Assembly (NCBI GenBank): GCA_965199105.1
Contig: CBDAQO010000002.1
Coordinates: 2,356,001 to 2,420,000, forward strand
Direction of reading: 5' to 3'
Origin: LMUY01 sp965199105
Lineage (GTDB): Bacteria; Pseudomonadota; Alphaproteobacteria; Acetobacterales; Acetobacteraceae
Length of the DNA stretch: 64,000 bases
A model generated the notes under the pieces. That model saw only the letters and a list, made by a program, of their open reading frames with translations, was not told where the DNA came from and did not search any database. Both the position numbers and the translations under genes were made by a program. Shown here piece by piece: positions 42,083-51,035 of the stretch (positions are counted from its first letter, which is position 1; the number at the start of each line of letters is the position of its first letter).

Positions 42083-43087
42083 ATGTTGCTCCGCAGACTC
42101 GTTTTCTTCCTCATGCTGTCGGTGCCGCAGCTCGCCTGGGCCCAGCTCCCGCTGCTGCCCAACAGCAGGACGGCGGGTTCGGTGACGCCGCCGCTCAGCC
42201 ACGCGGCGTCGTTCGCGCTGGTTCGGCCGGGGTGCTGCCAGGTTGCGGCCCTACCGCGGCATCCCGAGGCGGATGCGCTGGTGGCCGAGATGCGGCGGGA
42301 CCTGGATGGTTTGCTGCTGAGCGACAATCCGCGGTTCACCCAGGCGGCGCTGGCGGCGGCCCGTGCGCTGCTGACCGGAGAGGGCGTGGTGATCGACGCG
42401 CCGCAGGTGGTGCTGGTGGTGGACCGGTCGGTGGCGGTGCAGCGGTTGTGGACGGTCGCGGTGTATCCGGCGGCGGATTTGTGGGTGGTGGCCGGGCAGG
42501 TTCGGGTGAGCACGGGCAAGCCGGGCCGCAAGGAGCATTTCCGCACGCCCGTCGGCGTGTTCGAGAACGGCACGGGGGTGCTGGGTTACCGCGCGCAGGG
42601 CACCTACAACGAGAACCACATCCTGGGCAACGGCACGCGCGGGATGCGGGTGTGGGATTTCGGCTGGCAGACGACGGACGATTGGCGCACCCCGGGCGCG
42701 CTGATGGCGGTGCGGCTCGAGATGCACGCCACCGACCCGGCGGTGCTGGAGCCGCGGCTGGGGCGGGCGGATTCGGAGGGGTGCATCCGCATTCCGTCAC
42801 GATTCGACAGCTTCCTCGACCAGCACGGCCTGATCGACGCCGAACTGCGCGAAGCCGCGCAGACGCAGCGCCGGTTTGCCGCCTTGCTGCCGAAAGACGT
42901 TACGCCCAGCCCGCTGGCGGGCCACCTGGTGGTGGTGGTGGACACGTCCGACCCGGCGGCGTTGCCGTCCGACCCGGTGCGGGCGAGTGCCATGGAGGCG
43001 CCGCCGTTGGACGAGACGGTGCCGGTGGTCGGGACGGTGCCGGTGGTCGGGACGGTGCCGGTGGTGGGGCCCGGACGCGAGCCCTGA
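42083..43087 (+). CDS. L,D-transpeptidase (YkuD domain), exported
   Basis: 334 residues from the ATG at 42083 (an upstream in-frame ATG at 42053 is possible). Signal peptide LLRRLVFFLMLSVPQLAWA. YkuD catalytic region: MHATDP and RADSEGCIRIPSRFD with nucleophile Cys in SxGCxR; upstream RVSTGKPGRKEHFRTPVGVF is the typical substrate-loop segment. Cross-links peptidoglycan 3-3 or attaches proteins. The C-terminus carries a threefold TVPVVG repeat encoded by an 18-base minisatellite. Lies between dciA and the DsbA-like gene. Confidence 0.88.
   Translation: MLLRRLVFFLMLSVPQLAWAQLPLLPNSRTAGSVTPPLSHAASFALVRPGCCQVAALPRHPEADALVAEMRRDLDGLLLSDNPRFTQAALAAARALLTGEGVVIDAPQVVLVVDRSVAVQRLWTVAVYPAADLWVVAGQVRVSTGKPGRKEHFRTPVGVFENGTGVLGYRAQGTYNENHILGNGTRGMRVWDFGWQTTDDWRTPGALMAVRLEMHATDPAVLEPRLGRADSEGCIRIPSRFDSFLDQHGLIDAELREAAQTQRRFAALLPKDVTPSPLAGHLVVVVDTSDPAALPSDPVRASAMEAPPLDETVPVVGTVPVVGTVPVVGPGREP
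43016..43069. repeat. 18-base tandem repeat, three units, at the 3' end of the L,D-transpeptidase gene
   Basis: Units ACGGTGCCGGTGGTCGGG at 43016, 43034 and (last base variants) 43052. Encodes TVPVVG three times in frame. Confidence 0.95.
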
Positions 43088-43169
43088 CGCTGCCGGCCAG
43101 CCTCGTGTAGGGTCGGGGCGGCGGCGCTGCAGGCGTCGCGACTCGGTTCGACCCTGTATGAGGCATGCA

Positions 43170-43787
43170 ATGCTGCTCACCCGACGCAATTTGATCGCCG
43201 CCACCGCCGGCGCCTTCGCCGCTCCCGCTTTGGTGCCGGGCTTGGCGCGCGCGGCCGATGCCGACCCGCGCATGAGCCTGCGCACGCTCGGCAGCGACGA
43301 CGCGCCGGTGACGATCCAGGAGTGGTTTTCCCTCACCTGCACGCATTGTGCCGCCTGGTCGCAGCAGGTGTTTCCGGAGGTGGAGAGCAAGCTGATCAGC
43401 ACCGGCAAGGTGCGCTACGTGTATCGCGACTTCCCGCTCGACCAGGTTGCGCTGACCGCGGCGATGGTGGCGCGGGCGCTGCCGGCGGGCCGTTACGAGG
43501 CGTTCGTCAACGCGCTGCTTGCCAGCCAGGACCGTTGGGCGTTCGCGCGCGGGATCGACCCGACGCAGGAGGTGTTCAAGCGGGCGGCGCTGGCGGGGAT
43601 GCCGCGGTCGGTGTTCGACGCGACCATCAACGACCAGGGCCTGCGCGACGCGATCCTGGCCGAGCAGAAGCTGGGGGAAGACAAGTACAAGGTGGACAGC
43701 ACGCCCACCTTCGTCATCAACGAGAAGCCGCACGCGGGTGAGCAGACCTACGATGCCATCGCCGGCTTCGTCGCCGCCGCAGCCTAG
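43170..43787 (+). CDS. DsbA-family thiol:disulfide protein with Tat-like signal
   Basis: 205 residues from the ATG at 43170 (GAGG six bases upstream; an ATG at 43158 is in frame). Signal LLTRRNLIAATAGAFAAPAL has twin arginines. Thioredoxin-fold active site FSLTCTHCAAW (CTHC), KVRYVYRDFPLDQVAL, and the cis-Pro loop VDSTPTFVINEKPHAGEQ. Periplasmic oxidoreductase for disulfide formation. Upstream of smc, as in many alphaproteobacteria. Confidence 0.92.
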   Translation: MLLTRRNLIAATAGAFAAPALVPGLARAADADPRMSLRTLGSDDAPVTIQEWFSLTCTHCAAWSQQVFPEVESKLISTGKVRYVYRDFPLDQVALTAAMVARALPAGRYEAFVNALLASQDRWAFARGIDPTQEVFKRAALAGMPRSVFDATINDQGLRDAILAEQKLGEDKYKVDSTPTFVINEKPHAGEQTYDAIAGFVAAAA

Positions 43788-43842
43788 GGCATGACCGGTT
43801 CGCTTTCGGTCACCGGCCATGGTCTCGGCTTTGTTGTCGCGA

Positions 43843-43889
43843 CTGATTCACGGTTCAGGTCAGAACGACCTGAATCGATCAGGCGCTAG
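43843..43889. repeat. Dispersed double-hairpin repeat, copy 2
   Basis: CTGATTCACGG, then TTCAGGTC-agaac-GACCTGAA as a perfect inner stem, then TCG and ATCAGGCGCTAG. Same element as 9855-9899. Occupies the 114-base gap between the DsbA-like gene and smc, ending 12 bases before the smc start. Confidence 0.85.
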
Positions 43890-43901
43890 GCCGAGGCCGG
43901 C

Positions 43902-46900
43902 TTGCCGATCGCTTTCACCCGGCTGCGCATCGCCGGCTTCAAGAGCTTCGCCGAGCCGCAGACGGTGGAGATCCTCCCCGGGCTGACCGGGGTGGTGGGG
44001 CCGAACGGCTGCGGCAAGTCCAACGTGGTGGAGGCGCTGCGTTGGGCGATGGGCGAGAGCAGCGCGCGCTCGCTGCGGGGCGGCGAGATGGACGACGTGA
44101 TCTTCGCTGGGTCGGCCGGGCGGCCCAGCCGCAACCTGGCCGAAGTGGTGGTGACGCTCGAGCAGGCGGTCGGCACCGCGCCGCCGCCGTTCCATGAGGC
44201 GCCGGAGCTGCAGATCAGCCGCAAGATCGAGCGCGGCGCGGGCAGCACGTTCCGGGTGAATGGCCGCGAGGCCCGGGCGCGGGACGTGCAGACGCTGTTT
44301 GCCGACCTGGCGAGCGGTGCGAGGTCGTCCGCGATGGTGAGCCAGGGCCGGGTCGGCACCATCATCAACGCCCGGCCGGACGAGCGGCGGGCGGTGCTGG
44401 AGGAGGCGGCGGGGATCACCGGGTTGCACGCCCGGCGGCACGAGGCGGAGCTGAAGCTGCGGGCGGCGGAGGCCAACCTGGAGCGGGCACAGGATTTGCG
44501 GACCCAGTTGGAAGGCCAGATGGCGGCGCTGCAGAAGCAGGCGCGGCAGGCCAACCGCTGGCGCACGCTGTCCACGGCGGTGAAGGAGGCGGAGGGCGAG
44601 CTGCTGGCCATTGCGCGTGCGCGGGTGGCGGGGGAGCGGGACGTTGCCGCGGCCGCGCTGGCGAGCGCCCGCGTGGCGGTGGCGGATGCGGGCGCGATGT
44701 CGGCCGCGGCGCGGCGGGAGGAGGAGGCGACTGCAGCCGGGCTGCCGCCGTTGCGGGCCAGTGAGGCGACCGCGCGGACGGCGCTGGAGCGGTTGCGCGT
44801 GGTGCGCGAGCAGATGGCGGCTGAGCTGGCCCGGGCCCGTAGCGCGCTGGAGACGGCCACCGCGCGGCAGGCCCAAGTGGCGCGCGACCTGGCCCATGCG
44901 GAGCGCGCCAAGCTCGAGGCGGATGCGGCGAGCGGGCGTCTGGCGGCGGAGCGCGAGCGGCTGGACGCTGCCGAAGTGGCGGCGCCGGGTCGGCTGGCGG
45001 CGGCGCAGGCGGAGCGGGTGGCCGCGCAGGATGCCGCTCGCGAGGCCGAGGCGGCGGCCAACCTTGCCACCGAACGCGCGGCCGAGCTTACCGCGACCAA
45101 CCAGGCGCTGAGCCAGGCGCTGGCGCAGGCGGACGCCCGGGCCAAGCGGTTGTCGGGGCTGCTGGCCCAGCTTCGGTCGGACCGCGACCGGGCGGCTGCC
45201 GCGCTGCCTGACCCGGCGAAGTTGGCTGACCTCGCGGCGGCGAGTGCTGCGGCGGGGACGCAAGCCGAAGCCGCGCGGCGGGCGCAGGAGGTGGCCGAGC
45301 AACACCGCGCCGCCGCGGCAGTCGCCGCCACCGCCGCCCGGCAGAGCGACTCGTCCGCTGCCGCAGCGCTGGCGAAAGTGAGCGCGCAGACGGCGGCGCT
45401 GGCGGAAGTGCTGGGCGTGAAGGATGGCGAGCGCTGGCCGCCGATGGTGGACGCGCTGGACGTTCCGGCCGGCTTGGAAGCGGCGCTCGGGGCGGCGCTG
45501 GGCGAGGAGCTCGGCGCGGCAGCTGACCCGCAGGCGGCGCGGCATTGGCGCGAGTTGCCGCCGATGAGCGTGGCGCCGCCGCCGGCTGCGCCGCTGGGGG
45601 GCCTGGTGTCCGCGCCGCCCATGTTGCAGCGGGCGCTGTCCGGCATTGGCCTGGTGGAGAGCGATGCGGAGGGGGCGGACCGGCAGGGCGCGCTCTTGCC
45701 GGGCCAGTGTTTGGTGTCGCGCGCCGGGGCGGTTTGGCGCTGGGACGGCTACAGCATTCGCGCGGGCGCCCCCACGCAAGCGGCGATCCGGCTGCAGCAG
45801 CGCAACCGTCTGGCGGGGCTGCGGGCGGAGTTGGGCCGGGTGCGTGAGGCGGCCGGGCGTGAAGCTGCCGCGCGCGCCACTGCGGACGCGGCCGACCGGG
45901 ACGCGGCTGGCGCCGACGCGGCCGCACGCAGCGCCCGGCGCGAGGCGGAGACGCGGGCCGAGCGGCTGCGCGGGGACCATGCCCGGCTGGCGGCGTCTGC
46001 GCAGGAGGCTGCCGCAAAGCTTGCAGCGTTGGAGGCGCAACTCGCGCGCTTGGGCCCCGAGGCCGAGGAGGCCGCGGCCGGGTTGACCACGCTGCAAGCC
46101 GAGCGGGCGACGTTGCCGGACCTGACCATGCTGCGCGCCGCGGTGGAACGGGCGCGCGCGGCGGCGGCGGCGGCGCGGGCGCGGGAGGCGGCGGCGGACG
46201 CGGCGCAGCGTGATGCGGAGCGTGAGGGGGCGACGCGTCGGGCGCGGCTGCAGGCGTTGGCGGCCGAACTGGGCAATCAGGGGCTGCGCTTGGCGGAGGC
46301 GGCGGCGCGGGAAGGCGACTTGCGCGCGCGGGCGGCCGAAGCCAGCGCCGAGTTGGCGGCGTTGGACGGCGCGCCGGCGCTGGTGACCGGGCAGGCCGAG
46401 GCGGCGGACAGCGCGCTGGCGGCGGCGGCGGCGGAGCATCGCCGGGTCGCGGCGGCGCTGGAGGCGGGCAGCCGTGCCAGCACGCAGGCCGCGGCGGCCG
46501 CGCGCGCCGGGGAGGCCGCGCTGGCCGGGGCGCGCGAGGCCGTGGTGCGCGCCGAGGCCGCCGCCATGCAAGCCGATCACGCCTGGGGCACGGTGGCCGA
46601 ACGCATCCTGGAGCGGCTCGGCGCCAGCGCGGCGTTGCCCGCAGCGCCGGCCGACGTGTCGCTCGCGGCGGAGGAACGGGCGCGCCGCAAGCTCGACCGG
46701 CTGACCCGGGAGCGCGAGGAGATGGGCCCGGTGAACCTGCGGGCGGAGGCGGAGGCGGGCGAGATGGAGGCGCGCATCGCCGGGATGGAGGGCGAGAAGG
46801 CGGAGCTGACCACCGCGATCGCCAAGCTGCGCGGCTCGATCGGGCACATCAACCGCGAGGGCCGCGAGCGGCTGGCGGAGGTGTTTGCCGAGATCGACCG

Positions 46901-47360
46901 GCACTTCCAGGCGCTGTTCGGCCGCATGTTCGGTGGCGGGCGGGCGCATTTGGCGCTGGTGGGCTCGGCGGACCCGCTGGAGGCCGGGTTGGAGATCTAC
47001 GCGCAGCCGCCGGGCAAGAAGCTCGCCGCGCTGTCGCTGCTTTCCGGCGGCGAGCAGGCGTTGACCGCGCTGTCGCTGATCTTCGCGGTGTTCCGCTGCA
47101 ACCCGGCGCCAATCTGCGTGCTGGACGAGGTGGACGCGCCGCTGGACGACGCCAACGTGGAGCGCTTCTGCACGCTGCTCGGCGAGATGGTGCGCGAGAC
47201 CGGCACGCGCTTCCTGGTGGTTACCCACCACCACCTAACGATGGCGCGGATGGACCGGCTGTATGGGGTGACGATGCAGGAGCGCGGGGTGTCGCGGCTG
47301 CTGTCGGTGGATTTGGCGCGGGCGGCGGCAATGGTGGAGCAGCGCGCGGCGGCGGAGTGA
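43902..47360 (+). CDS. smc: SMC, chromosome segregation ATPase
   Basis: 1152 residues from a TTG at 43902 (no ATG fits before the ATPase head). Walker A GPNGCGKS at 33-40, MGESSARSLRGGEMDDVIFAG, long Ala/Glu/Arg-rich coiled coils, a hinge at about residues 500-640 (GERWPPMVDALDVPAGLEAA), signature LSGGEQALTALSLIFAVF and Walker B ICVLDEVDAPLDDANVERF. Condenses and segregates DNA. The unusually Ala-rich coiled coil is typical of high-GC alphaproteobacteria. The preceding palindromic repeat may affect its transcription. Confidence 0.97.
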   Translation: MPIAFTRLRIAGFKSFAEPQTVEILPGLTGVVGPNGCGKSNVVEALRWAMGESSARSLRGGEMDDVIFAGSAGRPSRNLAEVVVTLEQAVGTAPPPFHEAPELQISRKIERGAGSTFRVNGREARARDVQTLFADLASGARSSAMVSQGRVGTIINARPDERRAVLEEAAGITGLHARRHEAELKLRAAEANLERAQDLRTQLEGQMAALQKQARQANRWRTLSTAVKEAEGELLAIARARVAGERDVAAAALASARVAVADAGAMSAAARREEEATAAGLPPLRASEATARTALERLRVVREQMAAELARARSALETATARQAQVARDLAHAERAKLEADAASGRLAAERERLDAAEVAAPGRLAAAQAERVAAQDAAREAEAAANLATERAAELTATNQALSQALAQADARAKRLSGLLAQLRSDRDRAAAALPDPAKLADLAAASAAAGTQAEAARRAQEVAEQHRAAAAVAATAARQSDSSAAAALAKVSAQTAALAEVLGVKDGERWPPMVDALDVPAGLEAALGAALGEELGAAADPQAARHWRELPPMSVAPPPAAPLGGLVSAPPMLQRALSGIGLVESDAEGADRQGALLPGQCLVSRAGAVWRWDGYSIRAGAPTQAAIRLQQRNRLAGLRAELGRVREAAGREAAARATADAADRDAAGADAAARSARREAETRAERLRGDHARLAASAQEAAAKLAALEAQLARLGPEAEEAAAGLTTLQAERATLPDLTMLRAAVERARAAAAAARAREAAADAAQRDAEREGATRRARLQALAAELGNQGLRLAEAAAREGDLRARAAEASAELAALDGAPALVTGQAEAADSALAAAAAEHRRVAAALEAGSRASTQAAAAARAGEAALAGAREAVVRAEAAAMQADHAWGTVAERILERLGASAALPAAPADVSLAAEERARRKLDRLTREREEMGPVNLRAEAEAGEMEARIAGMEGEKAELTTAIAKLRGSIGHINREGRERLAEVFAEIDRHFQALFGRMFGGGRAHLALVGSADPLEAGLEIYAQPPGKKLAALSLLSGGEQALTALSLIFAVFRCNPAPICVLDEVDAPLDDANVERFCTLLGEMVRETGTRFLVVTHHHLTMARMDRLYGVTMQERGVSRLLSVDLARAAAMVEQRAAAE

Positions 47361-47880
47361 GGGGGGGTGCCGCGACCGCCAGAAAGCGCACCTCGCCGGC
47401 GAACGGAACCGCCACCATGTCCTGCGGCACCGCTTCGGCCAGCCTGGTACCGGCGTCGAAGCCGGTGGCGACGATGTCGACCAGCCGTCCGTCCGTCACC
47501 AGGTCGAGCGACACGCGGCTATGGCGGGTTTGGAACATCGGCACGACCTTGGCCAGCAGCCAGCGCGCCGCGGCCTCGCCGGCATTGATCCGCAGCGTGC
47601 CGACGACCTCGCCCGACGCGGCCTTGGCCTCGCCCAGCATGTCGTCGAGCTCCCGCAGCGCCGGCAGCAGGCGTTGCAGCAGTTGCTCGCCCGCCTCGGT
47701 CGGCGCGACGCTGCGTGTGGTGCGGTGAAGCAGCCGGGTGCCCAGCTCCTGCTCGAGCGAGCGCACCGCGTGGCTGAGTGCGGACCGGGAGGTGCTGAGC
47801 TCGTCCGCGGCACGGCGGAAGCTGCGATGCGCGGCGACCAAGGTGAAGATCCTGAGCTCGGTCAGACTGGCGGAGGTCAT
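47361..47880 (-). pseudogene. LysR-family regulator, C-terminally truncated
   Basis: From the ATG at 47880: HTH ELRIFTLVAAHRSFRRAADE, LSTSRSALSHAVRSLEQELG, TRLLHRTTRSVAPTEAGEQL, then the start of the effector domain up to VPFAGEVRFLAVA. Similarity stops about 10 bases before the smc stop codon; the frame then runs antisense through smc as Pro-rich junk to 47221. About 110 C-terminal residues (half the effector domain) are missing. Likely nonfunctional. Divergent from an SDR remnant, the usual LysR/SDR pairing. Confidence 0.8.
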
Positions 47881-47978
47881 TGGTGAGAGTCTTTCACGAG
47901 ACCATGCCGTTCATGACGGCTAGTCTCACCTATTGCCCAGGCTAGATCCATCGGGACACCTCGAGGGGACCCCGCAGC

Positions 47979-48262
47979 ATGAAGACTTGGTTCAGTACCG
48001 GCGCCGCCTCGGGCGTCGGTCGCGGCATGACGGAGGCATTGCTGGCGCGCGGAGACCGCGTCGTGGCGGCTGTCCACCGGATCGTCGAGCTCGGCCCGAC
48101 CGAGACCGGGTTTAGGGGTGCTGTCGACCACGCCGAGGCGATGGCCAGCTATGCCGGCACGCCGGTCGGCACGATGCGCCGCGCGATCGGCGATGGCGGC
48201 TTCGTGCTCAAGGGTGATGCCGGGCGGACGGTGGCTGCGATGATTGCTGCCGCCGACGCCTC
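47979..48262 (+). pseudogene. SDR-family oxidoreductase, internally deleted
   Basis: Begins MKTWFSTGAASGVGRGMTEA, an SDR Rossmann start (TGxxxGxG), to DRVVAAVHRI, then jumps directly to a C-terminal segment (ELGPTETGFRGAVDHAEAMA, then GDAGRTVAAMIAAADASG). The central ~150 residues with the Ser-Tyr-Lys catalytic site are gone. The frame continues open to 48287 but similarity ends where the toxin fragment begins. Nonfunctional. Confidence 0.78.
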
Positions 48263-48493
48263 CGGGCCGACTCACAGGCCAAGGTGACCGTGTACGCTTG
48301 GGTCAATGACCGCGACACGTTGCGCAAGGCCGGGGCAGGGACCGACCCTTACGCCGTATTCACCCGGATGCTGGCCAGCGGCAACCCGCCCGACGACTGG
48401 CCGGCGTTGCTGGCCAAGGCGCAAGAGCCTGACGCGCAACGGCGGTTTGTTGTGACCAGCGATCCGTTAGAGGGAGGCGATGGTGATGTTTGA
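48263..48493 (+). pseudogene. YhaV-type toxin, C-terminal fragment
   Basis: In frame from about 48263: RADSQAKVTVYAWVNDRDTL, then DPYAVFTRMLASGNPPDDW, the conserved end of YhaV/SohB(PrlF)-type mRNA interferases. The N-terminal two thirds and the PrlF antitoxin are absent. It is joined directly to the SDR remnant. No ribosome-binding site of its own. Relic of a toxin-antitoxin locus. Confidence 0.75.
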
Positions 48494-48519
48494 ATTCTTT
48501 CCGAGCTGTGGGGCGCTTG

Positions 48520-48548
48520 TCGTGGGAGGCGGGAGACGCCTCCCACGA
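48520..48548 (-). terminator. Hairpin after the DJ-1 family gene
   Basis: TCGTGGGAGGCG / CGCCTCCCACGA, 12 perfect pairs with a five-base loop, 12 bases past the stop of the minus-strand gene. No T tract. Confidence 0.55.
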
Positions 48549-48559
48549 CGCAGACTCGT

Positions 48560-49249
48560 TTAGGCTGCTGTCATGGCGAGCTGATCGACCAGGAACTTCG
48601 CGGCCAGGCCCGACGACTTGGGGTTCTGTCCGGTGATCAGGAAACCGTCGCTGACGACGTAGGATTCGAGGTCGGCGCCCTTGGAATAAAGGCCGCCTTT
48701 GGCCTTGAGCTCGTCTTCGACCAGGAAGGGCACGACCTCGGTCAAGCCCATGCCCTCTTCCTCGGTGTTGGTGAACCCCGTGACCTTCTTGCCCGCGACC
48801 AGCGGCTTGCCGTCCGGCGCCCTAACATGGCGGAGAACGCCCGGCGCGTGACACACGAGCGCGACCGGCTTGTGGGCGGCGACGAAGGCCTCGAGCAGTC
48901 CAATGGACGCCTTGTCCTCGGCGAGATCCCAGAGCGGGCCATGGCCGCCGGGGTAGAACACCGCGTCGAACTCCGCCTGCGAGACGCTGTCGAGGCGCAG
49001 CGTCGCGGCAAGTTGCGCCTTTGCGGCGGTGTCGGTCTCGAAGCGCCGGGTCAGGTCGGTCTGGAAGGACGACTCGCTGCTCTTGGGGTCGATCGGCGGC
49101 TGGCCGCCCTTGGGCGAGGCCAGCACGACCTCCGCACCGGCGTCGCGGAACGCGTAGTAGGGCGAGGCGAGCTCTTCAAGCCAGAAGCCCGTCTTGCGGC
49201 CAGTGTCGCCGAGTTGGTCGTGGGAGGTCAAAACCATCAGAATTTTCAT
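48560..49249 (-). CDS. DJ-1/PfpI-family protein (Hsp31-like glyoxalase III type)
   Basis: 229 residues. Nucleophile Cys in ALVCHAPGVL with the preceding FYPGGHGPLWDL; KTGFWLEELASPYYAFRDAG and EVVLASPKGGQPPIDP are the Hsp31-like class signature. Detoxifies methylglyoxal or repairs glycated compounds, and may have chaperone activity. A TetR regulator of the NemR type lies upstream on the same strand; electrophile-responsive control is plausible. Confidence 0.92.
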   Translation of the reverse strand: MKILMVLTSHDQLGDTGRKTGFWLEELASPYYAFRDAGAEVVLASPKGGQPPIDPKSSESSFQTDLTRRFETDTAAKAQLAATLRLDSVSQAEFDAVFYPGGHGPLWDLAEDKASIGLLEAFVAAHKPVALVCHAPGVLRHVRAPDGKPLVAGKKVTGFTNTEEEGMGLTEVVPFLVEDELKAKGGLYSKGADLESYVVSDGFLITGQNPKSSGLAAKFLVDQLAMTAA

Positions 49250-49345
49250 GTCGTTTGTCCTATCAGGAAGTTGGATAGTAGACCGGTCGCCTAGAGTTTA
49301 GGCACGAAACGCACTTCGGATCGAAGCAGCCAACACCTTCCCGTC

Positions 49346-49960
49346 TTAGGGGGGCAGGTGGAGGATCTGGCGAGTCGTCATCATGGCCGACTCGAAAGGC
49401 CCGGTGCTGCGGACGATCTTCACCATCACGCTGGCGCCTAGCCAAAGCTGGTAGAGGCTTTGCGCCACGCCGGCCGGTTCCCCGTCGATTGACAGGGAGC
49501 CTTCCGCAATACCGGTCTCGATGGCTTGCTTCAGGCGTTGGGTAATCCCGGACGTGCCGTACTTCAAGGCCGCGCGCATGGCCTCGGACAGGTCCGCGAC
49601 CTCGGCGCCTAGCTTCACGGCGAGGCACTTGCCCTGACAATCGAAGAAGGACTGGGTTTCCTGCCAGTGCTGTAAGTAGGTCACCAGGCGCTGCGCCATG
49701 GTCAGGCCAGGCCGGCGCAGTATCTCGTCGAGATCGGCCAGGTAGTCCTCGAAGTAGGCTGCAAGCATCGCCTCGCCAAACGCATCCTTGGAGCCGAAGT
49801 AGTGGTAGAACGACCCCTTCGGCACCCCGGCCCCGGCCAGGATCTCGTTGAGGCCGACGGCCGAGAAGCCCTTGCCAGCCATGATGCGCTGGCCAGTTTC
49901 GAGGATGCTCCCCCGGACGTCGGACGTGTCCTGGGGAGCTGATTTGCTCATAAGCGCCAT
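49346..49960 (-). CDS. TetR/AcrR-family repressor, NemR-like
   Basis: 204 residues from the ATG at 49960 (an ATG at 49951 is equally possible; neither has a clear ribosome site). HTH ETGQRIMAGKGFSAVGLNEI, LAGAGVPKGSFYHYFGSKDA. The ligand domain has FFDCQGKCLAVKLGAEVADL, whose cysteines match the redox/electrophile sensors of NemR-like regulators. Probably controls the DJ-1 gene 96 bases downstream. Confidence 0.9.
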   Translation of the reverse strand: MALMSKSAPQDTSDVRGSILETGQRIMAGKGFSAVGLNEILAGAGVPKGSFYHYFGSKDAFGEAMLAAYFEDYLADLDEILRRPGLTMAQRLVTYLQHWQETQSFFDCQGKCLAVKLGAEVADLSEAMRAALKYGTSGITQRLKQAIETGIAEGSLSIDGEPAGVAQSLYQLWLGASVMVKIVRSTGPFESAMMTTRQILHLPP

Positions 49961-50009
49961 AGAGCATGGAACAGACCAGTCGTCTAGTCCTTTTCGCGGC
50001 GAGAGTTAG

Positions 50010-50354
50010 ACGGGTCTGGACGCCAAGTCGGATCGTATCCAGAACGCCTTGGGCTACGCAAAACGTAATCTGCGCAAGCCGTTATCGGTGGGGCAGCTCG
50101 CCGATGCGGCGCATTTGCGCCAGTTTAGCCGTGCGTTCCAGGCCGAGACGGGGCAATCGCCGGCAAAGGCGGTGGAGAACCTGCGCGTGGAGGCGGCGCG
50201 GGTGATGATGGAGCAGGGGCGGCATCCGATGGACGTGGTCGCGGATAAAACCGGCGTTGCCGACCGGGAGCGGATGCGAAGGGCTTTTCTTCGTGCTTAC
50301 GGCCAGCCGTCGCAGACGATGCGGCGCAATGCGCGGGAGGGAGCGCATGTCTGA
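50010..50354 (+). pseudogene. GlxA/AraC-family regulator, C-terminal fragment
   Basis: Open from just after a TAG at 50007. SDRIQNALGYAKRNLRKPLS, VGQLADAAHLRQFSRAFQAE, TGQSPAKAVENLRVEAARVM is the two-HTH AraC domain of GlxA-type regulators, with two residues (usually SP) missing before RQFSRAF. The ~200-residue DJ-1-like N-terminal domain is absent. No start signal. Relic. Confidence 0.8.
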
Positions 50355-50391
50355 GCTCCAGCCGGCTTTCGTGCCAGAGATGCGTTGCGGG

Positions 50392-50457
50392 CTAGAGCAG
50401 CATCCGAGCAATCGGAGTCGCTTCGCGATCCGAAGGCTCGGATAAAGCTGCTCTTTT
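50392..50457. repeat. CTAG-bounded 52-base hairpin repeat, copy 2, with extra outer arms
   Basis: Core as at 20902. In this copy the outer arms AGAGCAGC / GCTGCTCT (50394-50401 and 50447-50454) also pair and are followed by TTT, making a long terminator-like hairpin after the GlxA fragment. Confidence 0.88.
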
Positions 50458-50468
50458 CTCAGTCAAGC

Positions 50469-50495
50469 AGAGCATGATCGAAGAGATCATGCTCT
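50469..50495. repeat. AGAGCATGATC palindrome supplying the HxlR stop
   Basis: AGAGCATGATC / GATCATGCTCT, 11 perfect pairs with loop GAAGA. The HxlR TAG stop (50494-50496) is the CTAG just at its edge. Resembles the CTAGAGCATGATC repeats known from other alphaproteobacteria. Confidence 0.85.
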
Positions 50496-50934
50496 AGGAC
50501 AATGCCGACGGGAGCTTGGCGTCGAACGCCTGGCGTGAGGTTTCGACCTTTTCCAGGTTTTGTTCCGCCCAAATCCAGACGCCGCAGAACGCGGCTCCGA
50601 GGCTGTTGCCCAGGTCCGTCAGGCGGTAGTCGACGCGGGGGGGCACGACGGCGTGGACGGTGCGGGAGACCATGCCGTCGCGCTCCATGTGGCGGAGCGT
50701 TTGGGTTAGCATCTTTTGGCTGATGCCGCGCATTTGGCGGGCGAGTTGGGTGAAGCGGAGTTCGCCGTGCTCGCTCAGCACCTCGAGCGCGATCATTGTC
50801 CATTTGTCGGCCACGCGGCCGATCAGTTCGTTGACCAGCGCCTCCACCCGGGGGTCCTGCTCGGCCGGGGGTGCGGTTTCGGCGATGCGGCGGGCGCGCT
50901 GGAGCGTGGGCTCGGTGAATGGGAGGCGGGACAC
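50494..50934 (-). CDS. HxlR-family transcriptional regulator
   Basis: 146 residues from a GTG at 50934 (AAAGGAACC upstream). HxlR winged helix: ELIGRVADKWTMIALEVLSE, HGELRFTQLARQMRGISQKM, LTQTLRHMERDGMVSRTVHA. A DNA-binding dimer often controlling a divergent redox gene. The SDR gene at 51036 is divergent with a 101-base intergenic gap, a typical pair. Confidence 0.93.
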   Translation of the reverse strand: MSRLPFTEPTLQRARRIAETAPPAEQDPRVEALVNELIGRVADKWTMIALEVLSEHGELRFTQLARQMRGISQKMLTQTLRHMERDGMVSRTVHAVVPPRVDYRLTDLGNSLGAAFCGVWIWAEQNLEKVETSRQAFDAKLPSALS

Positions 50935-51035
50935 GGGGTCGGTTCCTTTCGGGTAAGTATGGATATTTCGGGTGCCTGCTTTCCGGTAGCGTGCGGGCGC
51001 TTAGGTTGGTTGCTCCCTATGAAGGATCAAGGCGC

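Noticed and set aside
43860..47234. 1124-codon open frame antisense to smc
   Set aside because: Arg/Gly/Pro-rich translation with no domain, mirrors the GC-rich codon pattern of smc on the other strand; smc itself has complete ATPase motifs.
47221..47360. Pro-rich C-terminus of the LysR frame as genuine protein
   Set aside because: It is the antisense of the end of smc; LysR similarity ends before it.
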